Part shown: piece by piece, positions 1 through 9,611 of the stretch
Numbering within the stretch: position 1 is the stretch's first letter
How the letters are laid out: the number at the start of each line of letters is the position of its first letter
From: Pyropia yezoensis
Taxonomy: Eukaryota > Rhodophyta > Bangiophyceae > Bangiales > Bangiaceae
Direction: 5' to 3'
NCBI GenBank assembly: GCA_009829735.1
Contig: CM020619.1
Span: 12,825,777-12,889,776 of the forward strand
Length of the DNA: 64,000 nucleotides
The notes under the pieces: generated by a model
What the model saw: the letters and a program-made list of their open reading frames with translations, nothing else
Databases searched by the model: none
Told to the model about the DNA's origin: nothing
Position numbers and translations under genes: made by a program

Positions 1-920
1 AATCTCACGACAGTGCAGATCAAGCCGTCCAATCAGGGACGGTTATGTGGAGTTCCACACTTGGAAATATGAAAGCGAACCAACCAAGAGTGAGCACGTA
101 TGCGAAAAGTACTACATATCTCTTACTTCCATCCATTGTAGGTGGACGAGCACCGGCCGTCGCCAGCTGCGATCTCGCCTGGCGGAGGAAAGAGCGCCAA
201 CCCGCGTGTGTCGCACCTACCCGGAGCCGTGCAACTACAGAAGGCGTTGCCGTCGCCGCCGCTGACGCCGCCGCCGCCACCACCACCACTACCACCACCA
301 CCACCGCCACCCACCCCCTCCCCCGCCCACCCCGCCCCTTTACGGGGTCGTGGGCCTGGTGACGGGGGCTCAAAAGGTCAACAACTTGACGCTCCTCCGC
401 TCGCCAGAGGCGCTCGCCAAGTGGCGGACGGGCCGCGGGGGGGTGATGGGCACGTCGGCCGCCGCCGGGCTGGGCCGCGAGCGCAGCGGCAGCGGCTCCT
501 ACCTGGTCTTTAGGTTTGTACCACTACGGTCGCTGCCGGGGCACCTAGAGTACATCTCGGCGTGCTTGTCCAACCCTCTACGTCGACGGGCACTATGACG
601 CTGCCGCCGGGCAACGACCCGACGGCGGCGCCCGTCGTGGCGCCCGACCTGCTCGCCGACGCTCGGGAAGAGGCGACGCTCGTCGCATGCATGCGCACCC
701 TCCAGGCCGTCACCAGCACGTTTCCCCACGCCTTTGAGATGGCCCCCGTGGCGCCCGCCGGTGGGGCGCCCGTCGACGACGCGTTGTCCGCGGGGTGAGC
801 CGCCTCGACGAGTCGACCATCCGTTGGCGGGGCACATGGCGTCGGTCTACATGCTCGCCGAGTACGCAGCAGAGCTCCGCCGCCACCGCGAGGCAGCGCC
901 GGCGGTGGCGTCGCGGGCGC
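1..920. other. Left edge, no supported gene
   Basis: Proline- and alanine-rich short frames are open on both strands because the DNA is very GC-rich and contains CCG/CCA runs at about 265-330. None resembles a family I recognise. The two plus-strand frames at 350-598 and 562-798 look somewhat protein-like but lie in different phases and have no clear start, so they could be remnants of a gene or nothing. Confidence 0.5.
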
Positions 921-1140
921 CCGTATACGGAGAATTACCCCTTTTTCCGTATACGGAGAATGTCTCTTTCTCCGTACATGGAGAACGCCCCTTTTTTCTT
1001 CGCCTACGGAGAATGTCCCTTCTCTCCGTTTTTTTCCGTACACGGAGAATTACCCCTTTCTTCCTTATGTGGAGAATGACCGCTTTTATCGTATACGAAG
1101 AATTACGGCTTTTTCCCTATACGGAGAATGGCCCTTTGTT
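921..1140. repeat. Tandem array of about eight 25-35 bp units built on CCGTATACGG
   Basis: Each unit begins with a version of the 10-bp palindrome CCGTATACGG, followed by AGAAT and a pyrimidine-rich tail. Units start near 921, 947, 972, 1001, 1036, 1063, 1090 and 1115, so spacing is 25-29 bp with one 35-bp gap. The first two carry the perfect palindrome and later ones have drifted (for example CCGTACATGG, CCGTACACGG). The array is not in a recognisable gene. Confidence 0.8.
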
Positions 1141-1191
1141 CCCCGCACGTGCCGGGCGGGTGCACCCCCGTCGCGGTGACGCGCAACGGGT

Positions 1192-1233
1192 GGGGCGGGC
1201 GGGCGGGCGGGCGGGCGGGCAGGCGGGCGGGCG
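1192..1233. repeat. (GGGC)n microsatellite
   Basis: About ten nearly perfect copies of the tetranucleotide GGGC, with one A interruption near 1221. It lies just downstream of the CCGTATACGG array. Confidence 0.85.
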
Positions 1234-2978
1234 ACCGGGTTCCACCTGGGGTGCAGCACCCCCCTCTTCTTGGTCGGCGCCGCCGCCGCCACCCTGGCCA
1301 CCCGCAAGGGGGCGGCGCGGGGCGCAGTCTGCGCAGCTGCTTTCTTGGCCGCCGCCGCCGGTGCACCCGCGCCGGCCCCCTTCTCGGCAGGCTCCGAGAC
1401 GGCCGGTGTCTCCCCGCCGGCACCGTCCGTCGCTGTCGCCACCGCCGGCCCTCTATCGCGAGACTTCATTTACGCCGTTGGTGGGTGCGGTGAGGAAGCC
1501 GCTCCAGCGAGTTTTGCTCGTGGCGGCTGGGACGAGGGTAACAGCTTTGAGGGCGGTGATGGGGCGATAGATGTGCGGGGAGTGGGTCTGGGCGCACCTG
1601 CCAAAGAGAAAGTCGGGGAATGGTGCTTGGTTAGGGTGCCTACACCACGCTCTCGCACCGCGCGACCACCGCGCGCGCTCCCAGCGCGACCACGCGGCAT
1701 CCACAGGGCTCCGCGGGTGCAGCAGCACCACGATGGCTGCCGACTCTGGTCCCCACTGCACCCCTCTCTGCTTAGGCTTGCCGATCGCGCTTGTCCACCG
1801 CCTCTGACCGCGCCGATGCGTACCAAGTAAGTAGGTAGGACGTCAACTTCCGCCTTGGGCCTCTCTCAAGACGAGTCATGTTGGGGGAAGCGACTGAGAG
1901 CATCGCGGCAATTCTTCTAACAATCAAGCAGCAATTGCTCTGCACAGAACTAACGTACTGTACGCTGGTTCGTGGATCAGAAGCGTGTGTCTCGAGGTGC
2001 CGTGGTCGTCGTCAATGAGATGAATTAGGAAGCGACACCTCAAGTAAGCACACGACCCTCGTACCCTGACGTGCCTTTGCCCGTTGCGATCGGCGGCCGT
2101 ACGGTTTGGCCAGCCGCACTTCGCTATGAACTGCCTCTCCTGCGGTCCCCTCCTGGCAGCATGCCGAGGACCCTCCCTTGCCCCATGACCACGTCCCTGG
2201 TGTAGCCTGGCGAAAATCTAATACGCGCAGCCGTGCAGGTCACCCATCGGCAGCCTGCAGGGAGTTGGGAGAGAAAGCCACGGGGAGCGCGCGTAGCCGT
2301 TCGCCAACCCGTTTGCCTCCCCTATACTTTCACGTCACCGCCTGGTGGCCGCCGCATGGGCTGCTGCTGGGGGGCTGGTAGCAGTGCCACACCCCGAGCA
2401 TGCCGATAAAATGACGGCGGTGTATGCATTTGGAGCGTCAGGTGCGTTTTTCTGGTGGCCAGCGGCGCTGCGTGTGACAACTCTCCCTGCAAGCTGACCA
2501 GGCGGCCGACAGCTCGGCGCGGGGGCAGCGGGTGGGGGGCTGTCCGCTAATTGCGTGTCGTGCCGGCCGCAGGAGAGGCATCAGTTGTCCATACTGCGTG
2601 GCGGCTTTCAGCTCGCTTGTGCGGCTCGTTTGGTCGTGCCGTTTGTGAGGCACCTTGTCCGTCTTTGGAGTGTTCCCACGCATCCTTCCCCCCCCCCCCC
2701 CCCCCCCTCTGCCTGCCCGGTGCTGACGCCTTTGCCGCTGGCGTACCGCCACCCTGCACGCGCGCGGTGCGTGCTGTCCATGCCGGCCAGCGGCCGCGGT
2801 TGTCGTCCCTACGGTGGTAGTGGCCCCCGTGCGGGCCGCGCAGGTTGCCTGAAGGCGGTGGGTGCCGTGTTGGACCTGTCAAGTGCGACCGCTTCCCTGC
2901 CGCGCCGTGGCTCGGCGTCCCGCTTCCGTGTGCGTCCTGTCGTTGGTGCGCCCCGTGCAGCTGCTGCGCTTACCTGTC
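1234..2978. other. Intergenic region upstream of the armadillo gene
   Basis: No supported gene. It holds GC-rich frames open by chance and a run of about 20 C at 2688-2707. The last 100-300 bases are presumably promoter and 5' UTR of the gene starting at 2979. I could not identify a TATA box or initiator with confidence. Confidence 0.4.
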
Positions 2979-5024
2979 ATGTCCGCGGGCGTCGCGGCCG
3001 ATGGCGACGACCGGGAGAGGAGAAGGAGACATGGGACCGACGCGGCCAGTGCGGCCGCAGAGGATGAGGACGGGGAAGATGATGAGGACGGTCTGCGACG
3101 AGACGACTTAGAGAACCAGGACGCGTCGGAGATGGAGAAGACCGTTGAAGAGGGCCTCGTGTCTGAGGATCCCGCCGACGATGACGGGAAGGAGACGGAG
3201 CCACCGGACGACACTGGCGGGAACGGCACTGAGACTGCAGAGCTCAGCGAGTCGGAACGGGCGATCGTAGAGATGAAGGAGTGCCTTTCCGTACTCCTCG
3301 CGCCAGGGGATGGCGCGTCAAGCAATGCGATGCGCGAGGCCATGGCGATGCTTCGGGTGCTCGTGCATCGACGATCGGACCCAACTCGTGGTCGACTGTC
3401 GGTCGCACTCAAGATTGTGTACCAGGCGATGGAGGGCAACCCCAACGACGGCTTTGTGCAGGAGCGCGCCTGTCTCGTGCTGGGTAAACTGGCTCGGGAG
3501 GGCCCTGCTGTTCAAAATGCCATTGGCGCCTCTGGGGGGGTGCGCGCGGTTGTGTCAACGATGGTGACTCACCGCCAGTCGGCCGTTGTACAAGAGCGGG
3601 CCGTCCTGGCGTTGCTCTCCCTGACGGGTACGAGCAGTACACGTGCTCTTATCATGGACGCCAAGGGCGCAGAAGCGGTCGTGTGGGGCATGAAGGAGTT
3701 TTCGGACTTGGTTTCCGTACAGAGTAACGGCTCCACGACGCTGTGCAACCTGGCGTTTGGCTCGGATGGCAACAAGCAGCGAATTGGGAAGATTGGTGGC
3801 ATTGACGCCGTCATTCAGGCCATGAGCGCTCATCTACACGACCACGAGCTGCAAGCGCGCTGCTGTCTGGCGCTCCGCAACCTCAGCTGTGGCGTCCGCG
3901 TGAACCAGTGGATTGCCGGGCGTGCCGGTGGCATCGACGCGATTGTGCGCGCAATGGCCAGCTTTTGTGATGACGTCAACGTCCTCTACCAAGGCTGTGT
4001 GGCGCTAGCCAACCTGTGCGCCGATGAACCAGAGAATAGGGTCCGCTCTGCCGACACTGGCGTCATCCAGTCGGTTTTGAGCGCCATGCGGCGACACGGT
4101 GGCCACGAGGGCTTGCAAGAGCACGGCCTGGCGCTGCTGCGTAACCTCAGCATCGGGGCTCCTCGGAACCAGCTCCTCATTGGTGACGCTGGCGGCGTTC
4201 AAGTGGTAGTAACGGCGTTGACGACTCATCGACACAACAGCAAGATTCTCGAGAAGGGCTGCTCCACGCTGCGCTACCTGCTGTTTACGAAGGAAAATCG
4301 GCTGCGGATGCAACCTGCGGGCGGCATCGACGCTCTCATCCGGGTGTTACGGGACTACTCTGCTGGCAGCTCTGCGGTTGCGGAGAGTGCCATCTTTGCT
4401 GTTGGCAATGCGGTGTTCGACCTTCCTGAGAACAAGTCTGCCGTTGGACGAAGCGGTGGCATTGTGGCGTTGGTGAACGTCATGAGCGTCCACCTCAACG
4501 ACGCAGTGGTCCAGGAGCACGGCTGCCGTGCTTTGCGGAACCTAGCCGACGCGGACGACCTCAACACGCGGCTGCTGGCAGACTCGGGAGCGATCAAGAC
4601 CGCCATTTTCGCCATGATGAGCTTCCCCGGCAACGCCAGCATTCAAGAGCAGGGCTGTGCAATGCTTTTCAACATGGCTTTCTCTGAAGAGCATATTCAA
4701 AGGATGAAGGAGCTCGACGTGGAGCGCGTCGTCCAGACTCTGCACGAGGCGCACGCGGACGATGCCAGAGTTCAATGCCAAGCAGCTGCCCTCTTGGAGC
4801 GGCTCAACATCCCCTTTGACCACACGGCGTATGTGGGCAGCGGCGACGTATCTAATGGCGGCGGGAACATGTCTTCCGGTGGCAGTGGCATCTTCAACTT
4901 TGGCGGGGGACACCAGGGCGGCGCTTCGAAAAAGAAGACGAGCCAAGGTCGGGGCACGAAGTCGCTTAACGGGCGACTGGGCTCGCTGCTCGGGAGGAAA
5001 AAGGAGTCCTCCTCCAGGGCATAG
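2979..5024 (+). CDS. Armadillo-repeat protein
   Basis: Predicted 681-residue, single-exon protein. Residues 1-110 are acidic and low in complexity (many D, E, G, T). From about residue 150 to 610 the sequence is a series of roughly 42-residue armadillo repeats with the usual pattern: a helix of the type VQE-x-GC-x-ALRNL, then an Asn, then a GGI-type turn and a VV-x-AM helix (for example near 3860-3960, 4120-4210 and 4500-4590). The tail after 610 is glycine/serine-rich and ends in a basic stretch. Armadillo solenoids bind other proteins, so this is likely a scaffold or adaptor, but no partner can be named. An upstream in-frame ATG at 2862 would add 39 residues. I prefer 2979 because the acidic domain begins there and the extension is Arg/Cys-rich and unlike the rest. 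Confidence 0.85.
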   Translation: MSAGVAADGDDRERRRRHGTDAASAAAEDEDGEDDEDGLRRDDLENQDASEMEKTVEEGLVSEDPADDDGKETEPPDDTGGNGTETAELSESERAIVEMKECLSVLLAPGDGASSNAMREAMAMLRVLVHRRSDPTRGRLSVALKIVYQAMEGNPNDGFVQERACLVLGKLAREGPAVQNAIGASGGVRAVVSTMVTHRQSAVVQERAVLALLSLTGTSSTRALIMDAKGAEAVVWGMKEFSDLVSVQSNGSTTLCNLAFGSDGNKQRIGKIGGIDAVIQAMSAHLHDHELQARCCLALRNLSCGVRVNQWIAGRAGGIDAIVRAMASFCDDVNVLYQGCVALANLCADEPENRVRSADTGVIQSVLSAMRRHGGHEGLQEHGLALLRNLSIGAPRNQLLIGDAGGVQVVVTALTTHRHNSKILEKGCSTLRYLLFTKENRLRMQPAGGIDALIRVLRDYSAGSSAVAESAIFAVGNAVFDLPENKSAVGRSGGIVALVNVMSVHLNDAVVQEHGCRALRNLADADDLNTRLLADSGAIKTAIFAMMSFPGNASIQEQGCAMLFNMAFSEEHIQRMKELDVERVVQTLHEAHADDARVQCQAAALLERLNIPFDHTAYVGSGDVSNGGGNMSSGGSGIFNFGGGHQGGASKKKTSQGRGTKSLNGRLGSLLGRKKESSSRA

Positions 5025-5571
5025 CACAGTTGCGCGCCCACCCACACCGTCGTTTGTTAGCTTGACCTGTTTGGGCGTTGTGTGTGTGTGCGTACTTTCA
5101 TTGGCTTGGTTCTGACCCTGTTCGGGCCGGAGACCCTGACTCATCTGCGTGGTGAGGCTATTCTTCGTGTGTACCACAAATCAAGACACAATCATAGGAT
5201 CAGGGTCAGTGCTACGCACATAAATGCTGCAGCGGAGCAATAGGTCGTGGCCTCTCCAAAACAGCCGTCGACAAAATCATGCTCATGAAACAAGGAATAC
5301 CGCAGGGTGCCGCAGCCAGCAAGCTACCAACGCACTTGGAGTTGCCTGAAGTGCGCAGGAAGGAGGCAAAAGCCTGGCTATTGACGTCGTAAAACATGGT
5401 TGCAAAGAGACCAGAGAGGGCGCTGAAGAGACAAGCACGACAGTCGTCCGCAGCTCTCTGACGAAGATGGGGTGCGTGTGGAGCCTGACACCGGAGACGG
5501 CCCGCGCTACAACCATGTGTGTCGGACGACGGCTCTTGTAAAAAAAAAACGGAGTAAAAACCACGTGAAAC
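5025..5571. other. 3' flank of the armadillo gene, no gene seen
   Basis: No supported coding sequence. The interval should contain the 3' UTR and polyadenylation site of the gene ending at 5024. No strong signal is visible. Confidence 0.4.
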
Positions 5572-5625
5572 TGTACCGGTGTACCGGCGTCGGGGTACCG
5601 GTGTACCGGTGTACTGGTGTACCGG
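5572..5625. repeat. Short GTACCGG/GTGTACC tandem repeat
   Basis: The unit GTGTACCG is repeated, with variants GTACCGGCGTCG and one GTACTG, immediately before and apparently grading into the 11-bp minisatellite at 5626. The two arrays share the GCGTCGGG element, so one probably arose from the other. Confidence 0.7.
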
Positions 5626-5710
5626 CGTCGGGAAGGCGTCGGGAAGGCGTCGGGAAGGCGTCGGGAAGGCGTCGGGAAGGCGTCGGGAAGGCGTCGGGAA
5701 GGCGTCGGGA
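5626..5710. repeat. 11-bp minisatellite, 7.7 perfect copies
   Basis: The unit CGTCGGGAAGG is repeated head to tail without a mismatch: seven complete copies and an eighth of 8 bases. Because 11 is not a multiple of three, the same peptide pattern appears in several frames, which produces spurious ORFs on both strands. Confidence 0.95.
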
Positions 5711-6423
5711 CAAACACTCGCACCACCCCAGGCCAACACCATGCCATCGCCAAACCAAGACAACAAAAACAAGAAGCACGAGAAATGCATGAAACGTATC
5801 GTGATGGCAGCCAACTCAATGTCAGAGCAAGGTCAAAGCAGTCGGGCAGCATGTGGATATGCAAGTGGAAGTGGGCGCAACATGTCGGGCATCCGACTGC
5901 ACCGCAGAGCGGGGGGCAAGACTGCTGTTATTTCCCAGAGAAGATAGGCGGCTACGGCCGCTTGTTTCACCAGTCCCAGCGAGATCTTCGGCAGGAGATG
6001 GAGGTTAGAAGGCCAGCCCCTGCCGCAATACTTCCCCTAGAGGTACTGATCGAGTGTCTGGTGATCTCCGCCCTGCCGTCCACACCCTGCTGTCCGCGTC
6101 AGCAACATCGCCACCGGCACGCATTCTCGTCGCCCATCCCTGAACATCATGTTAAAGAGTCATTTCATCGTCCGGCGGTCATGGCTGTCCACTCACACCA
6201 GCCTCGCTCACCTGCCACGGGATGCGCACCGTCAAGAGGCCCACCTTCGCCTGTTGAAATAGGACGTGCAGAGACAAGATGTTGGCAGTCGCAGGTCACG
6301 ATTGACTGAGAACTAAAACGGAGGGAGAGGAAAGTAACTGGCAGACACAGTACGTAAATATCTACAAAGAGAGGAAGCAATGAGACACACACCAGAGAAA
6401 CAAAGAACGCAAAACGGCAGGCC
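5711..6423. other. Convergent interval between the armadillo gene and RAD51
   Basis: No supported gene. The right part should be the RAD51 3' UTR on the minus strand. An open plus-strand frame runs across it but is low in protein character and begins inside the minisatellite. Confidence 0.4.
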
Positions 6424-7455
6424 TCAGTCTTTAGGGTCACCAATCCCGTCCTCTCCTATGGAAAAGATAGCTTCCGACTCGGGAAGCGTGGGAGAGTCGT
6501 AAATCTTGCACACCCGGTTCTCCCCCCGGCCCTTGCGCAGTGACAGTCGCGTCTGGCTGGCATGAGCAATGATGTTGCCGCCAATGGGCTTCTTAGGATC
6601 GGGGTTGAACATGGCCGCGCCGTCTACTTGCGCCACCACCTGGTTGGTGATGACAGCCGCAATACCAAACTCGTCGCAAATGCGCTGGAGAGCTCGCAAG
6701 AACTGGGCCATGTGCTGCTGCCGGGCGGCCAGCTCGCCTCGACCCGAGTAGTCAGTGCGGTACAGGGCAGTAGCCGAGTCAACCACCACCAACGAGTAGC
6801 GCACGGCGATCATCATGCTCGCCGCCTCCCGCAGCAGGGACATCTGGTGGTCCGAGTTGTGCGCCCGTGCGACCGCGACGTTGTCCATTACGTCTGTCGG
6901 GTCGAGGCCGAACCGTTCCGCAATGGCTACCAGCCTCTCCGGCCGGAACGTGCCCTCCGTGTCAATATAAAGGGCGCGGCCTTCACCACCACCATCCGCC
7001 ACTGGTAGCTGACAAGTCACGCACAGCGTGTGACACAGCTGCGTTTTGCCTGTGCGGAACTCGCCAAACAACTCGGTAATGGAGCCAGTTTCAATGCCGC
7101 CCCCGAGCAGCTCGTCAAGGTCTTTGGAGCCGGTGGAGAGCCGCACCAGGTCTACCCGCTCCTGATGCTTGATGGCGGCAGTGGTAAAGCCCATGTCGAC
7201 CAGCTTCTTCGCCTCCATCTGCAGCTTCTCCGCTTTCGCCTCGGAGATGCCCTTGACGTTCATAAGAGTCTTCTTGAGCGCGTATGCCACTGACTCGACA
7301 GTACAAAAGCCACCCTCGACCAGCTTCTTCACGTCCGTGGCCGAGATGTTGTGGTGCTCCAATTGTTGAACGGGCGTCGCCATTGAGGCCTCTTCCGCAG
7401 GCTCCTCGACTTCTTCTTGGACGACGGGCGCAGCCGCCCGGGCTTGGCGGCTCAT
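6424..7455 (-). CDS. RAD51: RAD51 recombinase
   Basis: 343 residues, close to the roughly 340 of other RAD51 proteins, in one exon. RAD51 forms ATP-dependent filaments on single-stranded DNA and drives strand exchange in homologous recombination in the nucleus. Visible features: an N-terminal helix-hairpin-helix domain at residues 30-88; the F90-x-x-A93 oligomerisation motif in the linker; Walker [10 protein letters not shown] at 131-139; Walker B ending LVVVDS at 222-227; the L1/L2 region with [10 protein letters not shown] near 237-246; and a conserved end IGDPKD. The segments [14 protein letters not shown] and [13 protein letters not shown] match RAD51 rather than its meiotic paralogue DMC1. 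The start is well placed: a short acidic tail precedes the conserved domain. It diverges from the METTL21-like gene at 8163, with 707 bp between the two starts. Confidence 0.97.
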   Translation of the reverse strand: MSRQARAAAPVVQEEVEEPAEEASMATPVQQLEHHNISATDVKKLVEGGFCTVESVAYALKKTLMNVKGISEAKAEKLQMEAKKLVDMGFTTAAIKHQERVDLVRLSTGSKDLDELLGGGIETGSITELFGEFRTGKTQLCHTLCVTCQLPVADGGGEGRALYIDTEGTFRPERLVAIAERFGLDPTDVMDNVAVARAHNSDHQMSLLREAASMMIAVRYSLVVVDSATALYRTDYSGRGELAARQQHMAQFLRALQRICDEFGIAAVITNQVVAQVDGAAMFNPDPKKPIGGNIIAHASQTRLSLRKGRGENRVCKIYDSPTLPESEAIFSIGEDGIGDPKD

Positions 7456-7868
7456 GATGGGCGACCGTCAGGGACGGACTGACGACCGGCGATGGGAAGC
7501 GGTGGAGAAAGCCGCGTGCAGCCGAGGATGCCAAGTCCAGCCACGCCGTGCAAGTGTAGCAAGTAGGTGAGAGACGACCAGCAAGCGGGTACGCGCGCGC
7601 CGACGGCGGCACACAAGGGCAGAACCACCAAGAAAGTGCAATGCCAAAGATTCAAACTCAAGAACAGGGGGAAGAGCTCTCGCACACGGCGCGGCGAGCT
7701 TGGCGGCCGCCACCGTCTCGATGAACCAGGCGACAGCGCCACTGCGAGCGTGGTAGGGCTCGGAACCCAAGGGCTTCTCTTTGGGTTTGTGGCATGTGAC
7801 CGATTCGGGAGGCACAATCGGGGTCCCGCGATCGATTGGGACGCACAGGCCTTTCCCTCCAAGGGTGG

Positions 7869-7897
7869 GGCCACCGCATGGTGATGCGGTGGCCAAT
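7869..7897. promoter_or_regulatory. Perfect 11-bp inverted repeat with CCAAT in the RAD51/METTL21-like divergent promoter
   Basis: GGCCACCGCAT at 7869-7879 and its exact complement ATGCGGTGGCC at 7884-7894 are separated by GGTG. CCAAT overlaps the right arm at 7893-7897. The structure lies between the divergent starts of RAD51 (7455, minus) and the methyltransferase gene (8163, plus). It could be a dimeric protein-binding site for both promoters; that is inference. The remaining interval 7456-8162 has an AT-richer patch at 7945-7965 and no gene. Confidence 0.5.
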
Positions 7898-8162
7898 CGC
7901 TACGTTTGGCGCTAATCCATGAAAAGATATTCGAAAAGGCCCTCTTAAAATATATTGTGGCACTTTCTGCAGATGCTGGTCCTTCAAAACGAATACATTG
8001 AGCACTTGAGTCCATAGAAGTACGTGGGGATCAATGTGAACGACGGCGACCTTCTTCCTGTTGTGCTCGTCTTCTTACCAGAGCCCCCTACCCCTTCATT
8101 CGCTCATGGGCGAGTCATGAGCTCATCGTCTCCCTTCTCCCTGGGGACGACCTTGTCTCGCG

Positions 8163-9251
8163 ATGTCCCCATCCGCCCCTCCCCTTGCCGTGCCTCCCGA
8201 CCCGCTGGACTCTTTTGCTGATCTCTACGCCCAGCTGCTCGCCCCCTCTCGGTCCGCCCTTCCCCATGACACGCACCCCCATCTTCCCCCCTTGTCGCAA
8301 GACGGCACTCTTGCAGGCACTGTCTGGGACGCGGCGCTCGTCACCTGTCGTTACCTTGTGTCCCCAGCGGGGGTGGCGCTCCTGGCGGACCGCCGGGTGG
8401 CGGTAGAGCTAGGAGCTGGCACCGGAGTGGTTGGCATTACGGTGGGGTGCTGCCTGGGAGGCAACGCTCCATCGCCCATGGGGAGAGAGGGTGCGCAAGA
8501 TCTTGACGCAGGTGCCTCACCTGGCGGGGGCAAGGGCGGGAGGGATGCTGCCTCCGAAGGCCTACGAGCGGTGGTGCTGACCGACCTCCCGGCGGCACTG
8601 CCTGTGCTCGCCGCCAACGTGAACGCAGCGGCGACGGCCTCTGCGGCTGCGGGCGTGACGCTGGTGCCGACAGCGTACGCGTGGGGTTCGGACGTCAGCG
8701 GGCTGCGTGCAGCGGCAGCGACGGCCGCCGCCGCCGCCTGTGCTTGTGTAGACGGTGGCAACGGCGGCCGCGGCGGCGAGCGTGACGGCTCCAGCGGCGG
8801 GCAACCCACAACCTCCCATGATGTGGATGTGGTGCTCGCGTGCGACGTCCTCTACGCTGCGGGTCGCCCAGGCGGCTGCCCTGACGGCGACGTTGGGGCC
8901 AACCATTCCGCTCTGTTGCGGTCGCTGGCGGCGCTCGCCACGCCTCCCACCGCCGCCGCCGCCGCCGCCCCCAGGCGAGATGTGCTGGTACTGCTGGCGT
9001 GGGAGCGGCGGCTGGGTGCGGCTCCCTTTGAGGCGGCCTTTTTTGCCGCTGCCGCCGCCGCGGGGCTGGTGGCAGAGGCGCTCACGCGGGAGCGTCTACG
9101 GCCAGACGCGGCGTACAATTGGGTAGATGTGGTGCGGCTGCACTGGGGGGAGCTCCCACCGGGAGCGGTGCCGCACCGCCTGTCGCTCGACGCGGAAGGA
9201 GAGGGCAGGGCGGGGGAGGGGGAGGCCAGCCGCTCGTTTACCACAGGTTAA
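8163..9251 (+). CDS. METTL21-like (Methyltransf_16) lysine methyltransferase
   Basis: 362 residues, one exon. This is a class I SAM-dependent methyltransferase of the METTL21/VCPKMT/FAM86 group, which methylate lysines on chaperones, elongation factors and similar proteins. Visible features: substrate-side WDAA near 55; motif I VELGAGTGVVGI at 81-92, which binds SAM; LTDLPAALPVLAANV at 139-153, matching the family's LTDLP...L...N element; and DVVLACDVLY at 222-231, containing the DxxY motif of the family (DVLY). Two low-complexity insertions (about 100-132, Gly/Ser-rich, and 183-218, Ala/Gly-rich) make it longer than the roughly 220-residue animal enzymes. The C-terminal fold resumes with VLVLLAWERR. 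The substrate cannot be told from sequence. Confidence 0.85.
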   Translation: MSPSAPPLAVPPDPLDSFADLYAQLLAPSRSALPHDTHPHLPPLSQDGTLAGTVWDAALVTCRYLVSPAGVALLADRRVAVELGAGTGVVGITVGCCLGGNAPSPMGREGAQDLDAGASPGGGKGGRDAASEGLRAVVLTDLPAALPVLAANVNAAATASAAAGVTLVPTAYAWGSDVSGLRAAAATAAAAACACVDGGNGGRGGERDGSSGGQPTTSHDVDVVLACDVLYAAGRPGGCPDGDVGANHSALLRSLAALATPPTAAAAAAPRRDVLVLLAWERRLGAAPFEAAFFAAAAAAGLVAEALTRERLRPDAAYNWVDVVRLHWGELPPGAVPHRLSLDAEGEGRAGEGEASRSFTTG

Positions 9252-9611
9252 CGCCCGGTGCCAAGGCTTTGGCCGGCGCGCCGCCTTACTTTGCTTGACC
9301 TTCTCTCTCGACGGCCTCGGCGGGCTCCAGTGGCCTCTCAGGTTTGAGCGCGGCGGGGCTCGGCTAGCTGGCCTGAGGCGCTGGCCGCATGACTGCCTTG
9401 GCGCCAGCCGCCTGGCTGTCAGTGGGCTGGCCGCTAAGTGGCCGAATGGTCGGAGCGCTGGCTGCCTGGCCGTCTGTGTGCTGGCCACCAAAACGCGCGT
9501 TGTGTCTCATGTGCCACCCCGGCCAGTCACACTCGGACCGACGCAACCATAACGCGGGTCCCTTCCCCCCCCCCCCCCCCCCCCCGCCCCCCTGCGTTCC
9601 CTGCCGCCTGG
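9252..9611. other. Convergent 360-bp interval, C tract
   Basis: 3' ends of the methyltransferase and LRRC57-like genes face each other here. A run of about 21 C lies at 9565-9585. No gene is visible. Confidence 0.5.

Noticed and set aside
734-1570. 278-codon plus-strand ORF
   Set aside because: It runs through the palindromic repeat array and the GGGC microsatellite; the translated product is repeat-derived.
5212-5864. Overlapping frames of 90-200 codons around the 11-bp minisatellite
   Set aside because: The repeated peptide appears in three frames because 11 is not a multiple of three, so this is artefact.
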